Source of the DNA: Notolepis coatsorum
Lineage: Eukaryota > Chordata > Actinopteri > Aulopiformes > Paralepididae
Assembly: GCA_963971535.1 (NCBI GenBank)
Contig: OZ020586.1
Coordinates: 74,196,949-74,260,948 of the forward strand
Direction of reading: 5' to 3'
DNA length: 64,000 bases
The translations under genes were made by a program, and so were the position numbers. The notes beneath the pieces were generated by a model. The model did not search any database. It was not told the origin of the DNA and saw only the letters and a list, made by a program, of their open reading frames with translations. The number at the start of each line of letters is the position of its first letter. Position 1 is the first letter of the stretch. Of the stretch, positions 43,342 to 54,350 are shown in pieces.

Positions 43342-43663
43342 CAGTGGTGCCCAACCAGTCGATCGACACGTAGATCGCGGGCTGATTTCAAGTAGATCTC
43401 GATTAATAAAATTTAATTTTTTTTTTTTTTTTTTTTTTTTTTTCAAAATAAACTCTGTCTCTCCTTGTTAACTACAACAAGCAATGCTGTTTGTTATTTA
43501 AGATAAGGTCGGACTCGGCACTGACAGATTTGTGTTCATTATGCTGCTTTTATAAAGCCTCAAATGACGGCCGGGCTTACAATATACAATTTTGGCTGGT
43601 AGCTCTCGGCTAGGTGGTAAATTAAAAAGTAGATCTTGGTTCAAAAAAGGTTGGGGACCCCTG
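43342..43663. mobile_element. hAT MITE in the minisatellite
   Basis: The left end CAGTGGTGCCCAACC and right end GGTTGGGGACCCCTG are flanked by perfect 8-bp duplications CTCTATAT. The interior has TAGATCG/AGTAGATCT motifs and a long T-run. It has no coding. Confidence 0.88.
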
Positions 43664-44061
43664 CTCTATATGATCAGGACTGGAGTGTAGACTCTCTCAG
43701 GCTCTATATGATCAGGACTGGAGTTACTGTAGACTCTCTCAGGCTCTATATGATCAGGACTGGAGTTACTGTAGACTCTCTCAGGCTCTATATATGATCA
43801 GGACTGGAGTGTAGACTATCTCAGGCTCTATATATGATCAGGACTGGAGTTACTGTAGACTCTCTCAGGCTCTATATGATCAGGACTGGAGTGTAGACTC
43901 TCAGGCTCTATGATCAGGACTGGAGTGTAGACTCTCTCAGGCTCTATATGATCAGGACTGGAGTGTAGACTCTCAGGCTCTATATATGATCAGGACTGGA
44001 GTTACTGTAGAGGCTCTATATATGATCAGGACTGGAGTGTAGACTCTCTCAGGCGCTATAT

Positions 44062-45280
44062 CAGGGGTGGCCAACCTGTGGCTCTTTGCCTGTCAATGTG
44101 TGGCTCTTCCATTTAATTTTTTTTTTTTTTTATATATATGTCACTCATTCCATAAGGACGTAGAATAAACATTTACAGATTTTAAAAAAAAATTGTCCAT
44201 TTGCATGTTCTTGGTGTCTGAATCAGGGACATCTATGGATCTCATGATGTATTCCCAGTGTCAGAAATATTGTGTCTGTTACTAGGCTTGAGTAAATTGT
44301 AATGAACCAAAGGAGAATATCAGTTATATAATTTTTTTATAATTTTTGACTGTGAATAACACCATGCTAAAATTGACCAGACCTGAAAAATCTAAGCAAA
44401 TTAATAAAGGGAAGATGATTAAACGGAAGGTTTTGTACAGTACTGAATTCTGCCATCTTTTTTATAATGTACATTTCGCCACCATTTTTCATCATATTGC
44501 AACACCATTTTTTGCTAGACGTTCACAGAAAGGTAGAGAAACTAACTGCGTTCTGTTTTATGGCAATAACATTCAGGTTTGTGGGAGATAATCCCAAAAA
44601 ATAAGCAAAATTTTAAAGTAAATCCAGAAGTCAGTAGGGGCTGGCGTGAGCTGGGTAGGGTAGTTTTTCGAAATTTGAAAGCCCTGAGTCTCTTCCTTCA
44701 AAAGACTACACTCACTTTTGGCTGCTCCACTTCCTCCTGTCAATATGCGCCGGTTTCCGACTCAATGCCCTGAGATTTCTATAATCTTATATTTCACTAA
44801 TAACAGTTAAAATCATTTGTAAACAAACGTAATGCTGAAAATATACATTTTTACTGTATATCTCGGGCTTAAGAGGTTAACCCTGTGAGGCCCAAATTAA
44901 AAAGACATTAGCAACTTCAGAGGCCAGAGGGTGGGACATATAAACACATTTACTATCAAATAGCATTGTGAGGCTGAACAACAGGACCAATTGTGCTTAA
45001 ATTTTTTTTAGATAAACATTTACAGACTTTTTTTTTAATGGCTAAAAGTTATTTTGTAATTTTGCAACCGTGGGTCTCACAGGGTACTTTTAACCCCGTG
45101 AGGCCCAAATAAAAAAGACATTAGCAACTTCAGAGGGTGAGACTTATAAACACATGAAGGGTGCCGTGACTGAAAAAAAAGTTGAGAAACGCTGGTATAT
45201 GGTGTGGTGTGGCTCTTTAGTCTTTGTGGTACCACAGTAATTTTTGTGGCTCTTAGTCTCTGACTGGTTGGCCACCCCTG
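44062..45280 (-). mobile_element. hAT element, second copy of the 9862 family
   Basis: The ends CAGGGGTGGCCAACC and GGTTGGCCACCCCTG have duplications CGCTATAT and CTCTATAT (one mismatch). It matches 9862-11585 in inverse orientation but has an empty TTAA (44997-45000) where that copy holds a MITE. There is no transposase frame. Confidence 0.9.
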
Positions 45281-45745
45281 CTCTATATGATCAGGACTGG
45301 AGTTACTGTAGACTCTCAGGCTCTATATATGATCAGGACTGGAGTGTAGACTCTCTCAGGCTCTATATATGATCAGGACTGGAGTGTAGACTCTCAGGCT
45401 CTATATATGATCAGGACTGGAGTTACTGTAGACTCTCTCAGGCTCTATATATGATCAGGACTGGAGTTACTGTAGACTCTCAGGCTCTATATATGATCAG
45501 GACTGGAGTTACTGTAGACTCTCAGGCTCTATATATGATCAGGAGGACTGGAGTTACTGTAGACTCTCAGGCTCTATATATGATCAGGACTGGAGTGTAG
45601 ACGCTCTCAGGCTCTATATATGATCAGGACTGGAGTGTAGACGCTCTCAGGCTCTATATATGATCAGGACTGGAGTCTAGACGCTCTCAGGCTCTATACT
45701 GTATGATCAGGACTGGAGTCTAGACTCTCTCAAGCTCTTCAAACA

Positions 45746-46540
45746 GCCTGGAGCTCAATGTCAGCGTGTTGACAGTTGTAGACAGTGAGCCACAACTTGA
45801 TCTACTTGATTTAGACCTCTGGCTAATCCTCCAGGAGGCTGGTAATCATGCCTAGTCCTGTCCCCAACACTGCTCTGTGATACTGTTCTGTATTATTCAG
45901 AACACAGTCCAGTAGTGTGAACCAATCTGGCACCATCAGCCCACATGTCAGTCTGATGATTTTAAGGCCTGATAATCTATTGTTGCTTTTAGGCCCATTG
46001 TCACCTTGAATCTAGTATTGAATTCTCATTTTGGCGTTTGTAATAAGACACCGCGCTGTCTGCCAGAACAGGGATGGCCAACTCAGCTGGATTGATTTAT
46101 TGAATCTGAGGGGCCAACAGTTGTTGAGTCTAATAGGCTTCAACATAGTGCTGCGCTAGTCAGCCCTGGTTACCTGCACCCAGCCTATTATGATTGATCT
46201 TTAATTCTCTCAACCCAGCTGTGTGGAATGAACTGGAAATCACAGTTCCCCCACCCATCCCTTAACTTATTGACTGCCATGCAGTTTCCCCAGCGTTTAC
46301 TCCCTGGCGCCTGCGTTATTGACCGTTTTCACGATGTTTGCGGACCCATCGTATATTCTATATTATAGCCATGGAGACAATAGTATGGCTTGACAGGCAC
46401 TATTTATAGTCCAACATGGACAAACCAGTCCGTTTCTACATACTTTCGTTTGTGCGCGATTCCACGCTAAACATCGCCCTGTTTCAAAATAATCCAGTCT
46501 CGTTTTCTAGATAGTGAGATATGACGTGTTATTATGCATA
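45746..46540. other. Unassigned sequence
   Basis: This is unique-looking DNA after the minisatellite. No exon, RNA or transposon terminus was recognised. Confidence 0.4.
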
Positions 46541-46876
46541 TGCGCAAATCGTTCGGGTTGCTCGCCTGAAACCTATATTGTTTCCAAATCAAAGGTATAT
46601 ACCAATATAGATGTTTCTTCACAAAATCATCAAGGGGGTGGGGGGGTCGTTTTCCGAAGCTGCGATTGTTGACAAAAGCATGTTTTAGGTTTGGTAAAAT
46701 ACGACGCTGTGATCAATACAAAAGCATGTTTTAGGTTCGTTAAAATAGACCTAAAATAGACCTTACCTTTGTAAGAAGGTACTCTAAAATGAATAATCCC
46801 AGTAGTTCCATCGCGAGATTACCGGTGTGCATTGGGCCTGGCTAGAATATGGAAAACAATAGGTTTCAGGCGAGCA
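46541..46876. repeat. Inverted repeat with short arms
   Basis: TTGCTCGCCTGAAACCTAT at about 46559 is mirrored by ATAGGTTTCAGGCGAGCAA at 46859, each with some similar flank, around a loop of about 270 bp. It is likely a MITE-like foldback. An ATG frame across the right arm is discussed under rejected items. Confidence 0.55.
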
Positions 46877-47440
46877 AATCCGCGACAGATGGCTGTGTGC
46901 TGATTCACTTTGAGGGGGAAGGGATTCCTGCAGCCAGAGGCACTGAGAGACACCTTAGAGACCCAGTTCAAAAGGTAGGCGATACTGCCACCTGTCGATT
47001 AGATCGTCATTGCAATTTTAACGTAGGCAGCGGTGCCAGGGAGACACAGGCAGGTCCGAGTGTTTAGAATGGGGGAAAACCGCTTGAAAATCCCGTATCC
47101 GCCCAGCAGCACAGCAGGACTTCGCATGTGAAATGCCGTGTGGAGGGCTACAGTGTGCCTATTTTGCAAACCGAAATAAGTCAATGCTGTTTTTTCCTGC
47201 AACGGGTCAAATGCATCTAACATGCGTTGCATCCTCGCCATTCCTTTATGCCCACGTCGCGTTAAAGACCGAAATTAACGTTATGTTAGCGTAAGCTAAC
47301 TAAGCTAACCCTGATCAGAGCCATAGAGAGAACAGCAGAGGTCCATTAGTGGGGACTGGGGAAGGGGGGGGGCGGCATTCTCCCTTTCTGTGTGTCACAG
47401 TGTGTGTGTGCGCGTTTGGAAATACCAGATGAAGTCAACA
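46877..47440. other. Unassigned sequence
   Basis: It has a G-run near 47366 and a short GT run near 47396-47410. I see no supported gene. Confidence 0.4.
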
Positions 47441-47452
47441 GAAAAGAGCTAT

Positions 47453-48411
47453 AGGTTTTTATTATCAATTACTAACGTCCTCGTATGAAACCCTTCAACT
47501 AGACACTGTCTGGAGGAGGGATATACCAGACCTGGAAAATGACTTTGATTGGCAAGGAGCCTGGGCAAATGTCCGACTTACATCAAGGAACCCGGATCAT
47601 CAACAAATCAATCTGAACTATATTCACAGGTCATACTTGACTCCTATAAGACTGTGCAGAATGGGGCTTAAACAAGACTCCAAATGCTCCCAATGTACAA
47701 ATGGGGACGAAGGAACATTTATGCACATGTATTGGGACTGCCCACCAGTTAAGGCATTCTGGAAAGATGTGTCCCAACAATTATCAAAACTCGTATCTTG
47801 GAATATACCTGTACACCCCTCGGTATTACTATTGAATGATGTTTTTGAGTTTGCAGTGAATCCACAGCTAAAGAGATTGGTTTTATCGGGTATCACAGTA
47901 GCTAAAAAGCTGATCGCATCACGCTGGTTTCAACCGGAAAAAATGTGCCGGAAAGTTTGGTTTCTTACATATCTCGATGTGATATATCAAGAATTATCTA
48001 CAGCAAGAATTCTGGGTCTCAATGAATCCAAAATGTCAATGTGGGTAGAAGTGGTGGAGAGAATAAAAGCTAGCTTATAATGGTAGTGTCTGGTTAGGAG
48101 TGAGGGATAATGGAGGTACTATCCAAGGGGGGGTCCGGGAGGGGGGGGTTCGAGCTGGAGCATATGTGTGTAGGGTTTTAGAAAATAGGTATTAGGGGTA
48201 TATTCTATACTAACATTTATATAATTGTAATTTCGCTGGATATACACTGTATACGGTTAAAATGTTATTATGGACTATTTTTGTTTTATCTTGTTTCTGT
48301 ACTTGCATGTAATTTTAACCACCTTGACTGAAAGTTTCATTATGCATTATGTGTTGAGTACTGACTTTTAATAATTTTTGTTTTGCAATAATAAAAAAAA
48401 TATAAAAAAAA
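47453..48411 (+). mobile_element. 5'-truncated L1-like retrotransposon
   Basis: A target duplication GAAAAGAGCTAT / GAAACGAGCTAT (47441-47452 and 48412-48423, one mismatch) encloses the 3' end of an L1-type ORF2 and its A-rich 3' UTR (ATAATAAAAAAAATATAAA). Length and structure fit target-primed reverse transcription with 5' truncation. Confidence 0.8.
47500..48080 (+). pseudogene. L1-like ORF2 C-terminal fragment
   Basis: The frame is open from about 47500 to a stop at 48080. It includes LNYIHRSYLTPIRLCRMGLK, then CSQCTNGDEGTFMHMYWDC and PVKAFWKDVS, the C-x2-C...H...C zinc-ribbon-like end conserved in L1/Tx1-clade ORF2 proteins downstream of RT. Endonuclease and RT are missing, so it has no activity. 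The first methionine is at 47637, but this frame is a truncated insert, not a gene start. Confidence 0.8.
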
Positions 48412-48423
48412 GAAACGAGCTAT

Positions 48424-49104
48424 TCGAATAATAAATAAAGCTAGTTACCTTGAATCGACAACCATTATTCATAAAGTCCTGCACATTAAAATGTGTAGAT
48501 ATGGTTTACATAAAAACCTTGGAGATAATTTTTCGTGCTAAGAGTAAGAACCTACCAGCTTGTATTCAATGTCTCTTTCAACCAAGAGAAGGAAAGTATC
48601 ATTTAAGAGGGTTGTGTATTCTTAAAACATGTAAAAAGGTAAGAACTAATGTAAAAGCTAGACGTGTTTCAATCTTGGGAGTTAAATTGTGGAATAGTCT
48701 TAGTGACGGGTTGAAGTTGTGTACTTCTCAGGGGAGATTTAAAAAGGCCCTGAAGGAAAAAAAAAATTCAGGAGTACAGTTTTGAGTAAAACATCAAATT
48801 TGTCTTTTTTTTCTCTTAAAAAAAGAATGAAAAAAAATAAAATTATATCTTGCTGCATATTTTAAATGTTTCTTTCTTATATTAAAGTATATTTAGTTTT
48901 TAAGAATGGTAAAGGATAGGCAAAAATAAGCATGTGCTTCAGCCTATTCCTTTTTTCGGTCATTGAGTTTGGATTTTGTGTGTGAGCTTACTTTGAATAT
49001 GTACATTTGTGATTTTTTTCTTTTCCTTTTGAAAGTCGACAACATGCGTGTTTTTGATTTATCTGTAAACAAAGACCGAAAATAAAACTATTCATTCATT
49101 CAAG
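48424..49104 (+). mobile_element. LINE 3' end with (ATTC)n tail
   Basis: A 111-codon frame (48450-48785) contains HLRGLCILKTCKKVRTNVKA and SILGVKLWNSLSDGLK, a C-terminal LINE domain. An AT-rich 3' UTR then ends in GACCGAAAATAAAACTATTC and ATTC repeats. The same family, in reverse, forms the LINE at 56340-62734. It abuts the L1 target duplication on its left. Confidence 0.75.
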
Positions 49105-49460
49105 TCAGGAGTATATTATATTGATAGTAAATTTACTGAGGATGGACAGATAATGTTGATATTTAAACATAAAAAATACAATACATAATAAATGCAACAT
49201 AAAACAATTGTAGGAACGGTTTGGGAGAGGAAGGGGTTTTAGGTTGCATGTTGTGAGTTCCAAAGAAATTTACTTAAAGTTTAAAGCTCAATATATCAAA
49301 ACGTGGCACTTTACAGTGAACAGGAGGTCTATTTGTATTCAAAACAATAGATTTTTTTAATTTAAATGTCTGGAACAGCTCAAAAATAAAAATGTCAAAT
49401 GATATTTCCGTTGCTTTTTTTGAGTTGATCTAAATGTTACTGATTGTGTTAAATGGGTAT
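49105..49460. other. Unassigned AT-rich sequence
   Basis: No coding or repeat boundary is recognised between the LINE tail and the L1 target duplication. Confidence 0.4.
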
Positions 49461-49473
49461 ATAATATCGTCTC

Positions 49474-50634
49474 TTTTGATATTTTTATTGGTTTTTTAAA
49501 AGATTTTTCACATACAGTTACTTACATTACAAAACACACATTGGGACAGAAGGGGGGGGGGGGGTCCTCCAGTTCATCTATGCCGTCATGCCAGCAAAAA
49601 CAGATCAAAAAGAAAAACAAGCAAAAAAAGGAAATCTAACCCAGACAGGCACTGCACAGTACTGCACTTGCCTCGAGCCCATTCACATGTAGGCATACAT
49701 ATATATACATATATTATTTTTTTCCTATCCAAAGTCTGTCCATACAATGGGGCATTGGGCCTTTAGAAGGATCTGAGAAATTGTAGCAGGAAAGTAGTCC
49801 AATAGTGGGGCCCACACATCCTGAAAGGAAGCGTTGTTGCCTCTATGCATTGCACAGAGTCTTTCATGGGGTAGCACACCGAAGATCTCTCTGTACCACA
49901 TCTGTATGGATGGAGGCCTATCCTTAATCCAGTTTATCAAAATGCATTTCCGGGCTGAAAGCAGAAGTTTATCAAATAGTTTGAATTGTAAGGGTGTCAA
50001 ATTATTTTCCTTTGATGGGAGTCCCAGTAAAAAAGCTCCTGGATCCTTCTTTATTTTCACCTTGAAAATGTCGCTCAGCTCACGTGCCACTTGGCCCCAG
50101 AACCTGGATATACACTTACATTCCCAAAAGTAGTGATAGTAGGTGCCCAGATCTGTTTGACATTTAGAACATAATGGAGATATTGAACAGTCCATTTTGT
50201 TTAGTAACACAGGTGTGATGTGTAATCTGTGAAGAATTTTATATTGTGTTTCTCTTAGTCTGTTACAAGTATAAACCTTTTTAACTGAGTCAATGGCCTC
50301 CTGCCAGTCGTCTTCAATATATTCACTGTTAAAATCTCTTTCCCATTTGCGGAGGGATGGTAACTCCTGTGAGTCCAATCCAGTGAGTACAGCAGTGAGT
50401 AAAACGCCGAGATGAAATGTGATACCTTACTACAGTTGGATAAGAAGTTTTCTGTTTTGCTGTAAAGGGAGCCCATTGGCGTTGGCAGCTGTAGTGAGTT
50501 AATAAAATGTCGTATTTGCAAGAAACCAAAAAAATGTTCTCTTGGGAGGTTAAATTGTGTTTGCAGTTGCTGAAACGACATCAACACACCATCCCTAAAC
50601 AGATCCCCCAATACACGAAGCCCTAGTGAGTGCC
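49474..50634 (-). mobile_element. 5'-truncated L1-like element, minus strand
   Basis: A 13-bp duplication ATAATATCGTCTC lies at 49461-49473 and 50635-50647. Between them the minus strand holds the C-terminal part of an L1/Tx1-type ORF2 and a 3' UTR of about 230 bp. It inserted into a TATCG-rich repeat whose end CCACCCCTA is visible at 50761-50769. Confidence 0.85.
49725..50634 (-). pseudogene. L1-like ORF2 C-terminal fragment with frameshift
   Basis: Two overlapping frames (from about 50634 to 50340, then 50378 to 49725) cover RT-downstream sequence: GSLYSKTENFLSNCSKVSHF and then LRETQYKILHRLHITPVLL, CSKCQTDLGTYYHYFWEC and RFWGQVARELSDIF. The C-x2-C...H...C module matches L1/Tx1 C-termini. 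A one-base shift near 50340-50378 separates the parts. No RT catalytic box is present. Confidence 0.8.
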
Positions 50635-50647
50635 ATAATATCGTCTC

Positions 50648-51119
50648 ATATCGATCGCAGGCACCTGAATCGAATCGTATCGTGGCAGACTTTGTGATAT
50701 CGGCAAATATCGTATCCTTGTCCAAAGAATCGATATCGTATCGTGATGAAACTGGTGATTCCCACCCCTACTTTTGAGGTGATGAAATCACTGCGCCCAG
50801 GCAGCAGTGGTTTGGTAAAAAAAAATTCAGAGTATATATCTTATCTTCTATATAGCTTAGAAAACGAAAATGTCAATTTTCTTTCTTTCTCTCTCTCCAT
50901 GTGGTAAATACACAGGTATTTGGAGTGTATTTCATGACTGTTGGGAACTAGGCTACACTGGCACACCTACTTCCAGTGAATTACGCTAAGCTAGGCTAAC
51001 AGTGTGGCTGTTCCCTAAGCCTAATTCATGCACAGAGAAGAAAAGGGTATGTATCTGCTTGTCTAACTCCAGGGTAGATGGCAAATAAGCGAATTTTCCC
51101 AAAAAGTTGGCGTGTTCCT
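50648..51119. other. TATCG-rich MITE end and anonymous sequence
   Basis: Repeats of TATCG/GATATC at 50648-50745 lead to CCACCCCTA, a hAT-type end without a visible partner. Near 51099-51123 the sequence GTTGGCGTGTTCCTTTAA looks like the right end of a TTAA-type MITE. The partner end was not found. Confidence 0.45.
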
Positions 51120-51123
51120 TTAA

Positions 51124-51625
51124 AGCTCCCCTCCAGTCATTACATTATTATTATTTTCAAATGTCTTCTTATGGTTAACTCCTCTTGGGAGGCATGACTT
51201 TGACTATACAGATTATTTGTGCAGAACCTGTCACCAGAACACAATAGAGTGCCCTTTTCACATTCTTCCCCTGGAAAGAGATCACTTCTCTGTACTTCCC
51301 TGAAATCTCAGTTGCGTGTGTGATGTCACTAAGACGTTGAACCTCTCATGGTCCAATATGTGTTAACTTCACATCTTTTAGCCTCAGCAAACACAGAAAG
51401 AATGTCTTGAAAGAATATAAGCTGCTGACTTGGATTTCATGGTAAATATATCAATGCTTGTTGCAATTGTTCATATTCATAGCTCTTTGCATTCTCAATG
51501 AGGGTAAAGGTGTAGAAATGCTGCTAAATATTTTTCAGTAGTTTATTGAACAATCTGGTGGTAAAATAACTTTTTTTCCCAATATAGAATGTTTTTAAGG
51601 GTTGAAATACATCCGGAGGGGAGCT
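51124..51625. mobile_element. TTAA-flanked MITE (AGCTCCCCTCC ends)
   Basis: The inverted ends AGCTCCCCTCC and GGAGGGGAGCT are flanked by TTAA at 51120-51123 and 51626-51629. It is 502 bp with no coding. TTAA duplication suggests piggyBac or Kolobok mobilisation. Confidence 0.8.
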
Positions 51626-51888
51626 TTAAAAATGTTCACCACAGCTGAGTGTCTAGACATTCTAGCTGTGTGAAAGGGATTATCAGAAAGAGAGAAACGC
51701 ATAATCCTGGATTAAAGATTAGATGCTGGTGAATTTGATTCATGTTGATGCTAATCTTCAGACTCCTGCTCCAGGGCTCTACACTAACTTTCTTTTCCAA
51801 TTAGCACACATGCTGCCAAGTTGTAAAACTTGTAGCACACAGACATTTGTTAGCACAATTAAAGTTACACTTTATTAAAACCTCTTAA

Positions 51889-52317
51889 ATGGGAACTATT
51901 TTACTATTTCTTTCACTATTTGGGCACTTTTACACAATTCCTGTGAGTCTATGGAACACCTCTGTAAGGTTTTTTTCAAAAAAAATGCATTGTTTTGTAT
52001 TTCTAATAAAGTACTCAAAAACAGCATTTTTCTACCTCAAGATCTTAAGCCGTTTTGAGGCTGGGCTCCAACCACTGTGTGGCCTGGTGCCAACTGCCAC
52101 ACCAACTGCCACATTATTATGCAGCTGAGAAATCTCTGACATCACAGATATGCACATTTTCAGATGACTCAGTTCAGTGAGGGTGAATATTGTGAGAAGA
52201 AAATTGGAAGAATGCGCCAATATGAGAATTAGAGACATAGATCCTATTAATATAAGTCCACATAGCTAGGAAACAATGCTAAACACTGAAAAAGGCCATT
52301 TATAAGATGGTTCCCCT
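51889..52317. mobile_element. TTAA MITE, second copy of the 10136 family
   Basis: It closely matches 10136-10558, including the blocks CTCAAGATCTTAAGCCG and TTTTGAGGCTGGGCTCCAAC. The flanks are TTAA and TTAT. The short minus-strand frame shared by both copies reflects the common element. Confidence 0.85.
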
Positions 52318-52552
52318 TTATGCAAGGGCCCACATGTGAGCCCTTTTTAGGACGATTTGCCCACCGGCACTTTGGCAACCACTAGTGGCTGGGGTGTGCA
52401 TATTTTGTAATACAATATATATATCGAATCGAAGGCTTATTCGTTGCCTGTCGATAGCCCTTTCAGGTGACAAAATCCGTTCAGCGGTTCTCGAGTTACA
52501 TGCCGGTATTTGAGGCTTGTGCAAAGTACACGGTATTGCGCAAAATAGAAGC

Positions 52553-52918
52553 ATTTCTATAGAAGCAGCTGGGAGGTGCGCTGTTTTAAGTGAGCGTGGA
52601 TTATTGAATTGATTGATTGATTAATTGCAAATTTTATTACTGTCCGTCTTGTTTCCAACTGGTTAAGCTTGGCGACTCTTTTGAAGTCGCTCTCTTTCGA
52701 AGTTGGTTAAGGTTAGAGTTAGTCTTTAGAGCAGGGCGATAGACCACCAGCCCTGATTCCAAACTCTAACCTTAACCAACTTCGAAAGAGAGCGACTTCG
52801 AAAGAGTCGCCAAGCTTAACCAGTTGGAAACAAGGCGGACAGTAATAAAATTAGCAATCAATCAATTCAATAATCCACGCTCTCTTAAAACAGCGCACCT
52901 CCCAGCTGCTTCTATGGA
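52553..52918. repeat. Long near-perfect hairpin (foldback)
   Basis: Arms of about 160 bp (from TTCTATAGAAGCAGCTGGGA on the left to its complement ending at 52918) surround a loop of about 40 bp centred near 52735. The arms contain CAACTGGTTAAGCTTGGCGA and its complement. The arms differ at few positions, so the structure is fairly young. No protein frame. Confidence 0.85.
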
Positions 52919-53082
52919 AAGTAGGTTTAAAAAATATATATAAAATTCCCTTTTATAGGGCAAAGAAAACTTCTTTTCCCCCCCTATAGGGCAAAGAAAA
53001 CTTTTAGTTTTTGTTTTACCTACTTTCTATAGAAGCATCTAAGAATGAAGTTCTATAGAAAGTAGGTAAAAAAAAAGAAAAA

Positions 53083-53290
53083 AAGTTGGACGTGTTAGTT
53101 TGTTGGATGTCTTAGTTGAAAGACAGTTGGATGTGTTAGTTTGTTGGATGTCTTAGTTGAAAGACAGTTGGATGTGTTAGTTTGTTGGATGTCTTAGTTT
53201 AAAGACAGTTGGATGTGTTAGTTTGTTGGATGTCTTAGTTGAGAGACAGTTGGATGTGTGAGTTTGTTGGATGTCTTACTGAGAACAGTT
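53083..53290. repeat. 41-bp minisatellite
   Basis: There are about five units of GTTGGATGTGTTAGTTTG, TTGGATGTCTTAGTTGAAAGACA. The last unit is degenerate. Confidence 0.9.
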
Positions 53291-53462
53291 GGATGCACTT
53301 CCGAGCTGCTTCCACATGGAAGCAACTTATCTATATTTCTTTTGGGAACTACTTTTTCAGCGGATGGTTTTTTCAATAAATCTTCAATTAATGTGTGTTT
53401 ATTGTATAGTAATAAGGTTGGATGAATGCGCCAGTTGTATAAAAGCCATTACACCACCTGCA

Positions 53463-53535
53463 GTCGTGGGTTGTGAGAATTAGACCATGCCTAGGGGGGT
53501 CTAACGGCATGGTCTAATTCTCACAACCCACTCCT
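53463..53535. repeat. Small perfect-arm hairpin
   Basis: GTGGGTTGTGAGAATTAGAC and CATGCC (from 53465) are mirrored by GGCATG and GTCTAATTCTCACAACCCAC after a 14-bp loop. The arms are about 26 bp without mismatches. Confidence 0.8.
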
Positions 53536-53539
53536 GCGC

Positions 53540-53722
53540 GTGATGTAATGCTTTATTCACTCACACATTCACACAACGATGGCAGAGGCAACCATGCAAG
53601 GTGCCAACCTGCACATTGGGAGCAATTAGGGGTTAAGTGTCTTGCTCAGGGACACTAAGACACATTGAACCTCTGGATTACGAGGTGACTGCTCTACCTC
53701 CCGAGCCACTGTCACCCCAGTA
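53540..53722 (-). mobile_element. tRNA-derived SINE (CTTGAGCAAGACAC family)
   Basis: On the minus strand it starts TGACAGTGGCTCGGGAGGTA and continues to the family body (here CCTGAGCAAGACACTTAACC) and the GTGTGAATGTGTGAGTGA tail. It is inserted next to the hairpin at 53463-53535. Confidence 0.75.
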
Positions 53723-54342
53723 AAATGTCAGCGGGATGAGTTGTGATTCAGGAAGGAAACTTTTTTTGTATCAGATTTTATTGGCCAAACTTGGGAGAGA
53801 AGGAAGAATACTTTGAATACAGCCGAGTTGTAATCTGTATTTATGTAATCTGTATTAGGTAATGATATGAAATGTAATGTAATAATGGAACAGTATTTTT
53901 GATGTCTTATAAACATATGAGGGTTGGGAACAAGAATCAATCAATCATCACTCACGATTAAATCTAGAAGAATGGGTGCTGGATCCTAGGAAGGAGAATC
54001 GATTTTCAAATATTTTAAATGGATTAGTTGATGTGAATATCGTTTTGTTTGAAAATATATTTTCCCTTGTTTTTACCGGAACCTACAATGTGTAGTGTAT
54101 TGAGAGGGTACCTTATTAACTCTTACACTGCTGAACGGCATGCTGGGTACAGCTAGCTAGTTAGCCAGGTAGCATAACAGTCTGTTAACAGCTGGGAGAA
54201 CAGAAAATAAAGATGAAGAAAGAGAGCAACGTTTTGTACGTTTGCCATGTTGTTTCACTAAGTTCACACATTTCAATCATTAGTGATGTACTGTTCAGAA
54301 TGAATGCTTTTCTTCCCAGAAATACGCTAGCTTGGCCCGCTA
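53723..54342. other. Unassigned sequence
   Basis: No supported gene. GCTAGC/TTAGC repeats near 54150 and 54340 precede the MITE. Confidence 0.4.
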
Positions 54343-54350
54343 GCGTTAGC

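Larger units (their letters stand above)
43250..45745. repeat. Minisatellite, GATCAGGACTGGAGT units
   Basis: The units, about 37-47 bp, read TATATATGATCAGGACTGGA, GT or GTTACTGT, AGACTCTCTCAGGCTC. The array is broken by two hAT elements (43342-43663 and 44062-45280); repeats lie at 43250-43341, 43664-44061 and 45281-45745. Unit length variants come from TACT and TCTC insertions. Confidence 0.9.

Noticed and set aside
46849-47067. ATG frame MENNRFQASKSATDG... followed by a GTAGGC donor-like site
   Set aside because: The first part lies in an inverted repeat arm (mirror at about 46560), the protein matches nothing I recognise and there is no promoter evidence. It is more likely a MITE end than an exon.
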